Below, one piece after another: positions 24,463 through 36,689 of a DNA stretch of 64,000 nt; positions within the stretch are counted from its first letter, which is position 1, and each line of letters opens with the position of its first letter. The stretch lies in NCBI GenBank assembly GCA_023548195.1, contig JAJHZJ010000252.1:1810895-1874894 (forward strand). Direction: 5' to 3'. The notes under the pieces are model-generated. The model was not told where the DNA came from. It was given only the letters and a program-made list of their open reading frames with translations, and searched no databases. Position numbers and translations under genes: made by a program. This stretch comes from Bettongia penicillata ogilbyi (lineage: Eukaryota > Chordata > Mammalia > Diprotodontia > Potoroidae).

Positions 24463-25165
24463 TGTAACAGTAAGCACCCCTACATACGCAGGGTTCTTAG
24501 ATCTGCATTGAAAAAAGGAAAGTCACTTTCAAGGGGTTAACAATCACTTTAATAAAGCACATGTATCATTCCTTTAGCCAAGCACATATATCATTCACCT
24601 AGTTCAGGGAAGTCAGCACCCTAAACTTCAAAGAAAACACAGAGAAATCAAAGATCAAGAGACATGGCTTCCTCTGCCTGAATTCAATCAACAGTTCCAA
24701 TTGTCTGATCATAGTTTTTAGAGAGGGAAGCACCAACATCTGGGTTTTCCAAGCCAGGGAGCACCTTTAGTGGCTTCCGAGAGTCCTCATCTGGCCAACA
24801 AATACTTCTAGTCAGTAAGCCCCAAAGTAAAGCCTCAACTCAGAGTATTTATACCTTTTTTAGAGCCAGAGGGCATCACCACCCTTGAGAACCAGTGCCT
24901 CATTAACAAAAGTCTTGGCATTCCCACAAATTTTCCCTAATTAAACACCCCTTAATGAGCAGGCCCATTAATGGATAGGGAAAATCTTTGATCACATTAA
25001 AGTATTTAACAATACAAATACATATACTGTTTCTAGTTAAAGAAAGTTTTGTTTCTGTACTTTACTCCTAGTAAAGACTCTTGATTGATAAAGGAAAGAT
25101 TCAATTAGAGACATAATTATACTAAAACAAAAACAGCAAAAGATCCTATTTTGCTTGCCATCACA
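24463..25165 (-). mobile_element. Solo LTR of an endogenous retrovirus, 703 bp, 5-bp target duplication
   Basis: On the - strand it starts TGTGATGG and ends TGTTACA. It is flanked by identical pentamers, CATTC (+ strand), at 24458-24462 and 25166-25170. A TATA box (TATAAATA on -) lies at 24846-24853, and an ATTAAA poly(A) signal (TTTAAT on +, 24548-24553) lies about 300 bp downstream, as in an LTR with U3, R and U5. No primer-binding site, gag, pol or env sequence adjoins it, so the body was lost by LTR-LTR recombination. The class is unassigned. Confidence 0.85.
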
Positions 25166-25170
25166 CATTC

Positions 25171-25800
25171 TTAAGTTCAACATGTACATGGGGCCCATAA
25201 AAAGCTTGCCCTACATAGATATATAATGCCATTAGGTTTCTAAGTTGAATCCCAGAAAATAAAGTTCAATTCACAGAGTATGGAGAATCCAATAATAATT
25301 ACCTGGGCTTCCAAAAAAGTCAAAATTTGAAAGCATCCTCGGGTTTAAGAGTACAGACTACAGCAAGCATTCAATAAATATTTGCACATGTTTTTGGAAT
25401 TAAACTTCAGTAGCAAAGGTGATGAAGTTGTTTCATAGAAACGTTAAAGAGTTCTTTAGTTTATCAAAGCATGAGTGTGTATACATGTATATATATATGT
25501 ATGTATGTGTGTATACATGTGTATATATGTATATATGTATGTATATGGATATGTATATGTATGTATGTATATATGTACACTAAGAGTACTTAATATTAAG
25601 AGGCATGAGAACCTTGACAAAAGAGATCATTCCAAGCAAAGTACAAAGACAGTAGCCTTGATTCCTTGCTGAACCTTAACTATTTATGGACAAACATTCA
25701 GATTTGGGTAGGAGTTCGACTGTTAAAAAATTTAAAAAAAAAACTGTTTCCTTACATGTCTTAAACTAGTGACAAAATATTGAACAAGGTCTTTCTTCTC

Positions 25801-25864
<64 letters not shown>

Positions 25865-26066
25865 GCCTTATTTTGGCAGCTGCATTGAGGTTTAAGTAAT
25901 TTATATCAATTAATTGTTCACTTTCAAGCAGTTAAGGGAGACCCCATGATTTCCTTGTTAGCTGGAAATTGAAGTCAAGTAATCACAAAAACACTTCAAG
26001 TAAAATCCTTCAGTCAGTAAATATGCCATTCACTTTCCTAAGCCAACAGGATGTATGGCTAAAGGT
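25171..26066. other. Mostly unassigned, with two microsatellites
   Basis: (TATG)n-like at 25476-25578 and (TC)n at 25804-25860. The rest is AT-rich with no recognised element. Confidence 0.6.
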
Positions 26067-26082
26067 GATTCCTTCCACTTTC

Positions 26083-26145
26083 TTTCTTTTTCTTTCTTTC
26101 CTTCTTTCTCTTTCTCTCTTTTTCTTTTTCCTTCTTTCTTTCTTC

Positions 26146-26208
<63 letters not shown>

Positions 26209-26211
26209 TTT

Positions 26212-26243
<32 letters not shown>

Positions 26244-26285
26244 TTTCTTTTTCCTTCTTTCTTTCTTTCTTTCTTTCTTCTTTCA
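26083..26285. repeat. (TTTC)n / (GAAA)n microsatellite grown from an L1 poly(A) tail
   Basis: Almost uninterrupted tttc repeats with ttttc and ccttc variants fill about 200 bp between the L1 3' UTR and its left target duplication. Long ORFs across it on both strands are repeat artefacts. Confidence 0.93.
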
Positions 26286-26482
26286 ATAGTATTTTTCCCA
26301 ATTACGTGTAAAGACAATTTAAACATTCATTTTTACAATATTTTGAATTCCAGATTTTTCTCCCTTCTTCCCATTCCTCTTCCTAAAATGGTAAACAATT
26401 TGATACAGGCTAATATATGTGCAAACATATAAAATATATTTCCACATTAGTCATGTTGTGAAAGAAGAAACAGACCAGAAGT

Positions 26483-26483
<1 letters not shown>

Positions 26484-26532
<49 letters not shown>

Positions 26533-26533
26533 A
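26484..26533. repeat. (CA)n microsatellite inside the L1 3' UTR
   Basis: About 22 CA units. The same site of the L1 3' UTR is A-rich in the copy at 16040. Confidence 0.95.
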
Positions 26534-27104
26534 AAGAGAAAATTGCTTCAATCTGCATTCAGAGTTCATCAGTTCTTTCTCTGGCTGTGGATAGCATTTT
26601 TCATCATGAGTCTTTTGGAATTGTCTTGGATTACTGTATTGCTGAAAGGAGCTAAGTCATTCTTGTTGATCGTCATACAGTGTTGCTGTTACTGTGTACT
26701 ATGTTCTCCTGGTTCTGCTCACTTCACTTCACATGAGTTCATGTAAGTCTTCTCAGGTTTTTCTGAAACCATCCTGTTCATCATTGCTTATTGGACAATA
26801 GTATTCCATTACAGTTCCATACGACAGCTTGTTCAGCCATTCTCCGGTTGACGGGCATCCCCTCAATTTCCCATTTTTTGCCATCGCAAAGATTCCTTCC
26901 ACTTTCAAAGGGAAGTACCCACAGACATGTTGCTATTTATTTTTAAGCTACCTCCCCTCCTAATCTGAGGAAATAACCAACACCCTACCTGGATCAGTTC
27001 AAGAAGACTCCTTGTTTCATGAGTGGGAAAAAAGATTCTGACTCTGATTTTGGGTCCTGACAGTAAGAGTTATGTAGCCCTTGCCTAAAAAAGAAAATCA
27101 ATCC

Positions 27105-27470
27105 ATCAGCAAGTATTTATTAATTGTACTCTTCCTATGTGCCAAGTCCTGTGCCAGACGCCGGGGATACAAACACAAAGTGACACAGTCTCAATTCACA
27201 AGAAGCTTACATTCTAACGAGGGAGACAAGTACACTTAAAAATATTTATAGAAAAAAATCATAAAAAGAATAAAAACAAAATATTTATTATTAATAAAAC
27301 AAATAGGTAAAATAATATAAATAATTATTAAATACAAAGTAGTTTGAGAGGGAGGACTCTATTAGTTGCAGGGAATAAGAAAGACTTCAGACTGAAGATT
27401 AGGCTTTAAGGAAGAGAGGACCCTGAGGCAGAGGTAACCCTAATTCCAGGCATGGAAATCATCCTGTGCA
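27105..27470 (-). mobile_element. L2 LINE 3' UTR
   Basis: On +: gcaagtatttattaattgta, tgtgccaagtcctgtgccag, ggggatacaaacacaaag, gaagcttacattctaacg, then ggcatggaaat at the far end, which is the reverse of the L2 3' end. Confidence 0.82.
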
Positions 27471-28784
27471 AATATCTCAATAATTATTCATTGCCAAACT
27501 TCCCCACCTTTTCAAAAAAATTTACCATTTGAGGGCTCTGTGTGTTTTTACTTTGGTGATTTTGATTGTAAATGTAACATGGAACCTCCAATTGCATTAT
27601 ATACAATAATTAACGTAACTAATAGTTATTTAAGTTCCTCAAAATCAAGGACCTTGTAACATTATGTCTTTCCCAGTGTCTAGCTCAGTATTTTGTACAC
27701 TGTAGGCCGTTGATAAAATTTTGGTGATCGATTTATTGATGGTGGTAGCTTTCGAATAAAGAGGTATTAGGGGAAGAAATAAGAATCACAATTATTTCAT
27801 GACATCTTGACGGGCTAACAATTTAGAAATCCCCAACCATACTGGTGTCCTAATATTAGATTAAATAGGATAGTATTTGTAAAACAGCTAGGTATCTAAT
27901 TCCAATGCAAGGACATAGCTAAGTAGATGGTCTCCTCCACTGTTACAAGAATTACTTGCTGTCCTTGGATAAGAAACTCTGCAGTTTTATCTAAATGGAC
28001 TTCTTTCACATTTGTAAAAGTATTTGATCTCTTTCCCTTATGTTCTCTCTTGAACAGAGAATATTTCTTATTGTGATAATAAATCCTGCCACTTGCATTT
28101 TCTCCCTTGAGTGGTCTCCCTCTTTCTCAACCCCTCTCTCTCCTGTGAAATGCTTTATTTTTCTATCCTAAGTGGCCACAGAATACTGTTGATTGGCTTT
28201 TTCTCTAAGCAGGTTGGAAATGTTATAGGTGATAGCAATATCAGCAGTCTCTCTTAGCATATTAATAAATATCTTTACTTTTTGTTTGGCCGTCTATCTT
28301 TGTTCCACAGTCACTGGATCCCTGTAGATGAGTATGCCTCTCTCAAGAGATCTCATTCCTCTTGGCTGAGGGAATTCCCCAGGAGTATAATTTTGGATTT
28401 CAACATATAGACAAGGAATGTACAAACTTTCAAAATGATAGAGCTGTATTGTTTCAAAATTATCCATACCACTACTATAGAATGGTAGCATATACTATGT
28501 AATGTAATAGTAACTGAAAAAGTAAAAAGAACTATAGAATTCAAAGGAACTAAATCCATTGCACTGGTTTCCCTGGACTCCACAGCATGCTCACATAAAA
28601 GCAGAAATGTCTATAATATGTTTTTCCAAGATCACCTTGCAAAATAGCCTTCCCTTTCCATTTTTAATGGTGTTTATTGAAGTAAAAGCAACTATCTGGA
28701 AAACTGACTTATGTGCAGCCCCTATTTCCCCATTAATGCAAAGTAAATGTCACATCATTGCACAATACCCAAGATAGTGTAATG
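27471..28784. other. Mostly unassigned; L2-like tail at 27640-27735
   Basis: At 27640-27735, cccagtgtctagctcagtat and gtacactgtaggccgttgat resemble an L2/MIR tail on +. The rest (chance ORFs of 65-76 codons on both strands) matches nothing I know. Confidence 0.5.
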
Positions 28785-28985
28785 TAGCAAAAAGAGGACT
28801 GGACTTGGAGACAGAAGACTTTTGTTCAGATCCTGGCCCAAAGCATCCTAACTATGTGACTTTTAAAGCATATCAGTTCATCTCCTTGGACCTCATTTTC
28901 TCTTTATCTGTAAAATAAAGGTATTGGACTAAGCAATCTCTAAAAATCCCTTCTAATTCTAAAGGTTTATGATTCTATGGCATAG
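28785..28985 (+). mobile_element. MIR SINE, degraded
   Basis: gacttggagacagaagactt, aactatgtgacttttaaagc, tctttatctgtaaaataaag and ttctaattctaaaggtttat follow MIR order on +. Confidence 0.75.
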
Positions 28986-29394
28986 AGCCCCACCTTCTGA
29001 GAGCTCACAGTCCACTTGAGAAGACAAGACTAACATACATGAACTAGAGAACAATACAAGGCACTACACAAATGCCTAAATCAACACTACTAAGTTATAA
29101 GTGCATTTATTTATTTACTAAATAAATGTAAATACAAAAGGGGTTGAAGCGGAGGAAGAAAAATGTGGAAGAGACTTAAGTAATGGAATCATTGACTTTC
29201 CCAGTAGCTGAGGACAGCTTCACAAAGGAGGTAATACTTAAACGAGAGGAATAATGCTAATGGCACACCAGGCCGGAAGGGAAAATATTCCTGCAATACA
29301 AATAAAAATGCCCTCCCCAAATGAGTTGTAACCAATTTTATTGTGTATTAAAGAAATCCTAATAGCATTCAACTGCCAGTTTTCCAGTGGACCT
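28986..29394. other. Unassigned, possibly part of an L2 3' UTR
   Basis: gagagctcacagtccacttg and gaagacaagactaacatac look like L2 3' UTR on -, but the match is short. Confidence 0.4.
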
Positions 29395-29700
29395 ACTCTG
29401 GATTCTGACCATGTCACTCTGCTGTATATTAAAGTCCAGTGACTCCTATAACCTCTAAGAAGCAAATGGCTGTTGAAGTCCTTCACAAGTTGGTTCGAAC
29501 CCATCTTTTCAGACTTTTTATACATCTCTCCCTTTTGCGCATTCTACATACCAACCAGAATGGCTTCTTTCTTGTTCTTTATTCACAGCACTCTATCTTT
29601 CATCTCACTGTCTTTGCACCCACTATCTTCTATGTCTGGAGTGAACACCCTCCAAGTGCCCCTACCCCCATCCTTGCCTTCAAAGTCAACTAGGTATCAC
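29395..29700 (+). mobile_element. L2 LINE 3' region
   Basis: accatgtcactctgctgtat, gtccttcacaagttggttcg and tctttgcacccactatcttc occur in L2 order on +. Confidence 0.78.
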
Positions 29701-29834
29701 AGTAGAGAGAGTGTTGGACAGGGATTGAGGAAGACCTGAGTAGCAGAGAATTTACATTTTAAGAGTGCGGGGAAACAAGGAAGAAGCTCTGTTTCCAAAG
29801 CTTTAAGTAGCAATCAGAGTTGTGATCTAGCATG

Positions 29835-30126
29835 TGTTCATCCTTCATTGCCGAAGAAGACCATGCCATCAGAGAAATAAGGACATGACTTGCACTTGAC
29901 TTTGTTTTGAGTGAGTGAGGGCTGTGCAGTTCACCAGCCTCACTTCTCCTCCAGAGCCATGTGAATCCAGTGACCAGATATTCATCAGGATGAATGTCAG
30001 GACATGAGTGACTTGCCCAAGGTCACACAGCTAGTGGGTGTCAAATGTCTGAGGTGAGATTTGAACTCAGGTCCCACTGATTTCTGCACTACTGCTCTAT
30101 CCACTGCACCACCTAGCTGCCCATGC
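29835..30126 (-). mobile_element. Marsupial tRNA-headed SINE (WSINE1/WALLSI-type), full length
   Basis: Same structure as the copy at 34370. The target duplication is 14 bp: tgtgatctagcatg (29821-29834) and tgtgacctagcatg (30127-30140), one mismatch. The tRNA-like head on - ends at ggcagctaggtggtgcagtg. Confidence 0.92.
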
Positions 30127-30140
30127 TGTGACCTAGCATG

Positions 30141-30589
30141 GTCAGATTAAAGGTCAGAAACTTGTGCGCAGGCTTGACAAGTTATTTGAGGGAAAGCCTA
30201 TCAAAGAGGAGAACATGAAGGCACATGGCCAGTGGATGGTGTGGCATGGAGTGCAAAATTTGGAACAGTGAAAATGACTTACATTGGTCTGAACAAATTG
30301 TAGTCTTCCGGTAGCCTTACTTGGAAGCTACCAGTGCATTCGGAGGGGATGAACGTGGAAGGCACTCCCTCCTCCTGAAGAGGGGAAGAGTCAGTTTGGC
30401 CAAAGTGTTTAATTCCTCTGAAATTTACTTTAATAAATTTTCCTTGACACCTTCTTGTGTGTCAAGAGTGTCTCTAACAAACAGGGACCAAAGCATCAAG
30501 GTAATTGGATTTCAGGAAACAGGTTTGAGGAAAATTGTTTTAGAGGCAGTGTCCTCTTGGGATGCACCCTGAAAGTGTATTACATTGAA
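30141..30589. other. Unassigned
   Basis: An 83-codon ORF (30321-30572) has no recognised features; no repeat identified. Confidence 0.4.
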
Positions 30590-30945
30590 CCATCACTTCC
30601 TCAACTTCTCTGAGCCTCAGTTTCATTATCTCTAAAATGGGGATATTAAAGCATCTTCTCTTCCCAGGGCAATTCAAATGACATAATATATGTTGGTTTC
30701 ATTGTTCATTGTTTGGTAGTATCTGAATTTTCATGACCCCCATGAACATCATGTTCATGTCCATAGGGTTTTCTTGCAAAATACACTAGAGTGGTTTGTT
30801 ATATCCTTCTCTAGTAGATTAAAGCAAACAGGTTAAGTGACTTGCCAAGTGTCCCACAGCCAGTAAATGTCTGGAGTCACATGTGAACTCAGATCTTTCC
30901 AATTCCAGACCCAGCCCTCTATCCCCCGAGCCACCTGTTTGCTTT
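30590..30945. mobile_element. MIR fragment (+) followed by a MAR1-type SINE (-)
   Basis: 30590-30690: ctgagcctcagtttcattat, aaaatggggatattaaagc (MIR, +). 30695-30945: gggttttcttgcaaaatac, gagtggtttgtta, ttaagtgacttgccaagtgt and the reversed tRNA-like head at ccctctatcccccgagccac (MAR1-type, -), more diverged than the copies at 13213 and 55716. Confidence 0.75.
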
Positions 30946-31079
30946 ATAACCTTTAAAAACCACGTGTAAATGTGAACTATCATTGTTATCTCATCAGACC
31001 TGTTCATTGGCAGTCAGAGTTCAAATTCATAGCCTTGTAGCTATGATACCACAGATAAATTGTGGAATCACAGCTCGTG

Positions 31080-31175
31080 AGTTCTGGTTTCTTCATCTGT
31101 AAAATAGTAATAGTAATACTGGGATTACCTCCTACAAAGGTTTGTTGTGAGGAAGAGCCCTTTGTAAGTCAGAAA
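31080..31175 (+). mobile_element. MIR fragment
   Basis: ggtttcttcatctgtaaaat, gggattacctcctacaaagg and ttgttgtgaggaagag are MIR core words. Confidence 0.65.
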
Positions 31176-31325
31176 ATGGCATCAAAATGAGGTGTCATTG
31201 TCAATAACAGTAGTGAGTCATATAATCTTAATAAATGACCATATCAAATACACATTATCTCTGAATTATAGGGAATGAAAATGTCCCAAAATGTAGAGAC
31301 CTAGGAAAAAGAATGAAAACCTCAT

Positions 31326-31970
31326 TGATGGGGTACAGAGGCCCAGGTTCAATTCCTGGTCAGGGAACCATATGTTGAGGTCAGGAAACCATAATGGTGA
31401 GGTTTGGAGTGCTTAGGACCCCAAAATACCAACAGCCTGAGTCCTAACCGAATGAATTCAATCCTAGGCTTCTTTCAACCAAAGTAAAACAAAGTTTATT
31501 AAAGATTTCCTTATTGGGTTGACTCTTAAGAAACCTCACCATTTGTGATACTTGTATTAACAAGGGGGTCAGATTGAATCTGAACACCTTCATGGAGTCA
31601 AGATTGATCTTATGTATAGAAAGATTGTGGGAGGGATCTGGGTGTTGTCTAGTAGTCTGGGCTGATGGGAGGAGTGGTTTAGGCAGAGTCTTGAGGAGGA
31701 GTCCAAGGAGAATCTTAATGGGTCTGGGGTGACTTCAGGTCAGAATCAAGAGGGTGGGATTCTGATGTGATCAAGGGTGGGAAACTGCTGGAGGCAATCA
31801 GACAACAGAAAATGGAAGGCTGGGGTGGGAAGCAGGCTGCGCAATCTAGAGGTAATAGAAAATGGAAGGTCAGGTTAGATTAAGGGTAACAGATCTGAGT
31901 ATGAAAAACTAGGTTAAGTGGGAAGATTTAAGGAAAGTTCAAGGAGGTTCCCAGAGTCTGTACCCCATCA
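31326..31970 (-). mobile_element. Solo LTR of a second endogenous retrovirus family, 645 bp, 4-bp target duplication
   Basis: The ends are a 14-bp inverted repeat, TGATGGGGTACAGA at the left and TCTGTACCCCATCA at the right, and the 4-bp TCAT occurs at 31322-31325 and 31971-31974. The - strand has a C-rich U3, a TATA-like ctatacataa and an AATAAA signal (ctttAATAAActttg) in that order, so I place it on -. A 4-bp duplication fits gammaretrovirus-like (class I) elements. No internal viral sequence is attached. Confidence 0.85.
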
Positions 31971-32269
31971 TCATGGGAACAAAGAAGTCTCGTGGTCCCT
32001 GCTGTCCAGTCTCATGCTAGAGTTGTCCCAAAGATGTTCTCAGTGCATTACAGAGGAGGATCTTTTATTCCAACTTTCATTCATTTACAACAATCAATCA
32101 TTTTTTCTACCTGTGCAGATTCACTGAACACTGCCCTCAGTGTCTGCTCAGTATGTTAACAAAAGATCAATTGAGATAGGAATTAGATCTACTCCAAAGT
32201 AAGGAAATTCCCTCTACCAGTGCAGGGAGAAATCTTCTCTGTAACTTCTCATCTTCAAGAACTTTCCAC

Positions 32270-32395
32270 ATCCATGAGGGGTTAAGTAGACTGTTCAGGA
32301 TGATATAAGTAGCCAGTAGGTGTCAGAGACAAGATTGGAACTCAGATCTCACTAGATAAAGCATTTCCTAAATCCTAAATGTAGACCAGACCACA
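32270..32395 (-). mobile_element. MIR fragment
   Basis: ggttaagtagactgttcagg, gtagccagtaggtgtcagag and gattggaactcagatctcac are the reverse of a MIR core. Confidence 0.6.
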
Positions 32396-32399
32396 TCTC

Positions 32400-32840
32400 T
32401 CCGGGCTCTGCTTCTGACTCTCTGGACTTTTCACCTCTATCCCAGATGCCTTCTCTTCCTGGTCATGTCTCTACCCTTGCAGTGCCCACCTTTGATTGGA
32501 AAGTTCCTTCCCTGAAATTTCATTTGAGGAAGAGCCCCCCCACCCCTGGTCAGCCATGTTCAGCTGGCTCCACCCCTGCCTGAACTATTATATCTTGGTC
32601 CCACATGGGTAACTCCCCACCAACATTTTCCACCTCCACTTTTGGCTCCCTTTTAGGCATTGTCTGCCCGCATTAGACTGAAAGCTTCATTGAAGATAGA
32701 AGCTCTTTATTTTCACCTGTATTTATGTCATCATTTCTCTGGGGTCATGTCTTCTTCAAAAATGAAGGATGAACATAGACAGACAGACAGATTTAGCACA
32801 GTATGTGGCACATATGAACTGCTTAATAAATGCTTCATCT
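32400..32840 (+). mobile_element. Old SINE/LINE 3' unit with L2-like tail
   Basis: The end has tagactgaaagcttcattga and, further on, gcacagtatgtggcacatat followed by gcttaataaatgcttcatc, the L2-type tail on +. The body shares layout with 15170-15665. Confidence 0.55.
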
Positions 32841-34198
32841 ATCGATCTGAAAAAGAAAATGCTAGCTTTGATATAAGCTCTCTATTCACTACCCAGCACT
32901 GTCTTTCAAGTATCCAGAAGGATACTAACAAAAAATAACTACCAATATTAATAAATGTATATTTTGGTACTTTACTGAGCTTGTGATTTCATTTTCCATC
33001 ACAATTTCGTTGATGCCTTTTCATCTTATACTATTCTTGTCCATGACTTTCTATAAATGCCCTTTATGGAAATTTAATATATGCTAAGTACTGAATGGGT
33101 GGAATAAATTATAAAGGTTCTAGGGGTTCAGAGGAAGGAGAAATCAATGCCATTAATGTAACATGTGACCTCTTCAAGGAAAATGGATCGCATTTTGTAG
33201 TCTTATAGAGGGTCTACATTAGCTAGAGGAGAATTCTGATTTTTTTTCTCTTTCTCTTTATATACTTTCTCATATTTTCCTATTCTGCTACCTCCTGATT
33301 TTCTTTTAGATCAGACCATTTCAAAGTTTTATACAAAGAATCATATTTTTAATTCCATTTTTCTTATTATATGCTTCCTGACACTTTCCATTAGTTTTAC
33401 TGTACTTGTTAGAAAAATAAGCCATAAATCCAATTCTGCCTCATTTGTGAACTCTCATCTTAACATTTTTTGCAGCCCTTTTTCCTTTTAACAACCAGTG
33501 TCAGCAGTTCCCCATGCCATAAGCATAAGCCTCACGTTAAGAAAAATGGGCAGTGGAAATTTGTTTACCTGGGTGCCCTGCTGAGGAGTGGGGAAGGGGA
33601 ACAGAGGCATATATAACTCATAATTGAAAGATTTAGGTGAGATCATTTAGTCTAAACCTCACATTTTAAAGGTGAGGGAACAAGCCCAAATACATTAAGT
33701 GACTGTTCTAATGTCAAACATGTGGCACAGTTGACACTTGAATTGAGGTACTCTGACTTCAAACTCTATACTTTTACCACTGCAGCACATTGGCAAATGA
33801 ATGTTATAGCTTGTCAACACATTCTAAGAACTAGAAAGTGAAGTAATATCACAAATGCTTCAACAAGTCATTCTTGTTGAAAATAGAAACTACCATTATA
33901 TCTAGAAGTATCCTACGTTTTGAAAATCTCTCCTATAGAGGATCTAGAGACTGTTACTGTCTCTTTAAGGTAGAACAGTGCTAAGAGGTAAAAGTTGTCA
34001 TTGCTATTTTTTGTGATACTTCTTATAGAGTTGGTATCTTTATCTGAAGTCTATAAGGATTTATGAAGAGTTTGTGGAGAAGACATACAGAAAGAAGGTG
34101 GAGAAAAATGTCTTTCTTGTTAAAACTATAATCACTATTATTTAAGAAGAAGCACTAAAAAATATTTTTAGGAAAAGTAAGTTTGGACAGAAACTACT
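32841..34198. other. Mostly unassigned; MIR (-) at 33630-33790
   Basis: At 33630-33790, gagatcatttagtctaaacc, ttttaaaggtgagggaac and ttaagtgactgttctaatgt are a reversed MIR core. No gene is supported in the rest. Confidence 0.55.
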
Positions 34199-34369
34199 AA
34201 GAATGATGACTTATAAGAGAGAGAATTCTGGGAAGATGGCAGAATTAAGAGAAGTACTGGCTCTCCAAAATTATCTCACAAACAAGATAAAATATCACCT
34301 CAGAGTGAACTTTGAGTGGCAGAAATAAATAAAAGTTGGAGTAAAGCAGTTGTCCTCCTAAAGTAAGTT

Positions 34370-34678
34370 CATGTGTTCATCCTTGGTTGCCGAAGAAGAC
34401 CACGTCATCAGAGAAATAATGACATGACTTGCACTTGATTTTGAGTGAGGGAGGGCTGCAGGTCACCAGCCTCACTTCTTCTCCAGAGCCATCTGAATCC
34501 AGTGACCAGATATTCACCAGGATGACTAGAGATGACCTAGGATGAGGCAATTGGGGTTAAGTGACTTGCCCAAGGTCACACAGCTAGTGAGTGTCAAGTG
34601 TCTTGGGTGAGGTTTAAACTCAGGTCCCCCTGACTCCTACACTGGTGCTTTATCCACTGCACCACCTAGCTACCCCTG
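34370..34678 (-). mobile_element. Marsupial tRNA-headed SINE (WSINE1/WALLSI-type), inserted in L1 5' UTR
   Basis: On the - strand it has a tRNA-like head (ggtagctaggtggtgcagtg), the gtgaccttgggcaagtcact core and the body ending near cttcggcaaccaaggatgaa. A perfect 11-bp target duplication, taaagtaagtt, lies at 34359-34369 and 34679-34689. Confidence 0.9.
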
Positions 34679-36689
34679 TAAAGTAAGTTGGTAGGACCTT
34701 AGGAAAGACTGGGCCTCCCGGAGTGGAGGGTTGGCCTGATTGAATTGCAAACACTTTCAGGTGGACACTGCTGAATCAAGAAACAAGCCCCAGAGGCAGC
34801 TGGGTCCAGCCTCAGCTTCAGGAACTTTCTCCTCACTGTCTCTATAGGGGTCACACAGCTGAATGGGGAAGGAACCTCCCCATCACAGGATGCCAGGTCT
34901 AGTAGTGCTGAACAGACATGGTTCCATGGTGCAGTCTTGGGTGAGGAGGAGAAAACTGCTCATTGAGTGCAGTAGCAGAGAGGCAGAGACCCTGCTAACT
35001 GTTGGCAAAGAGCCAATCCCTGGTTTTGGTTCCAGGGCAGAAGAGTGAGCTTGTGTGCAGCTGTGGGAGGTATAAAATGGAAAATTTTGATTACATTAAA
35101 TTTAAAAGGTTTTGTACAAATAAAACAAATGTAGTCAAGACTAGAAGAAAATAAAATTGGGAGAAAATTTTTATAGACAGGTTCTCAATAAAGGTCTCAT
35201 ATCTCAAATATATAAAGAACTCTGTCAGATTTATAAGAATATGAGTCATTCCCCAATTGATAAATGATCAAAGGATATGAATAGGCAGTTTTTCCATGAA
35301 GAAATCAAAACTCTATGTAGTGATTTTTCCTTAAACTGATAAAAAGTATTTGTCTAAAAACATCAGCAAGCATTATTTGTAATAGGAATAAACTAGAAGC
35401 CTTCCTAATAAAACAAGGATACCCACTGTCACCAATATTATTCAGTATTGTATTGGAAATCCTAGCAATGACAATAAGAGAAGAAAAAGAAATAGAAGGA
35501 AACAAAATAGGAAATTAGGTGATAAAATTTTCTCTTTTTGGAAATGATATGATGATATCCTTGGAAAGTACCAAGGACTCAATATAAGATTTAGTTTAAA
35601 TAATCAGCAATTTTGGCAAAGTAGCAGGATATGAAATAAATCCATATAAATTAGCATTCTTACATATCACAAATGAAATTCTGTGAGAAGACATAGTAAA
35701 AAATACCCCATTTAAAATAACTCTAGACAGTACAAATCCTTGGGAGTACACATGCCAGAACAAACACAGAAACTATATAAACAAAATTATATATGTGTGT
35801 ATACACATAGGTATATATCTATTTTATGTAAACTTTTTATACATATAAGATCAGATTTAAATAATTAGAAAAAAATTAATTTGTTCATGGATAGGCAGGG
35901 CCAATATAAGAAAATGTCAATCTTACCCAAACTAATTTATATGTTCGATACCGTCTCAAATCAATTACCCCAAAAAAATTTTTACTGCATTAGAAAAAAA
36001 TTCATTTGGAAAAACAAAAGTCAAGAATATCAAAGGAAATAATGAAAAATGTAAAGGAAGGAAGTTTAGCAGTACCAGATCTTAAACTATATTAAAAGGC
36101 AGTAATTATCAAAACTATCTGGTACTAAGAAATAGAAAGGTAGATCAATGAATAGAGTAGACAATTTACAGCAGCAAATAAACATAATAAACTTTGTATT
36201 TGACAAGTATAAAGACTTAAAATTTGGGGATAAGAAATTCATTATTTGGTAAAAAAAAATTGTTGGGAAAACTGGAAAGCAATATGGCAGAAATTAGGTA
36301 CCAAGATAAAGTCAAAATGGATACATGACCCAGATATAAAGAGAGATTTTAAAAGAAAATTGAAGAACATGAAACATATTACTTATCAAATTTATGGATA
36401 GGTGAACAATTTATGAGTAAACAAGGGATACAGAACAAAGTGATGTGTAAAATGCATAATTTCAATTACATTCATTTGAAAAGGTTTTGTACAAATAAAA
36501 CAAATGTAACCAAGATCAGAAGAAAAGCAGAAAATTTGAGGAAAATGTTATAGACAGTTTCTCAGATGTCTCATATCTCAAATATACAAAGGACTTTGTC
36601 AAATCTATAAGAATATGAGTCATTCAGCAACTGGTAAATGATCAAAGGATATGAACAGGCAGTTTTCCAATGAAGAAATCTAAGCAATT

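Larger units (their letters stand above)
26083..26890 (-). mobile_element. Young 5'-truncated L1 with perfect 16-bp target duplication
   Basis: This is the L1 3' end and last part of ORF2 on the - strand, matching the copies at 16040, 50725 and 57130. The duplication gattccttccactttc is identical at 26067-26082 and 26891-26906. The poly(A) tail has grown into the (TTTC)n array at its left edge. Confidence 0.92.

Noticed and set aside
26030..26432. Lys/Glu/Arg- and Phe/Leu/Ser-rich ORFs of 80-125 codons
   Set aside because: Translation of the (TTTC)n microsatellite.
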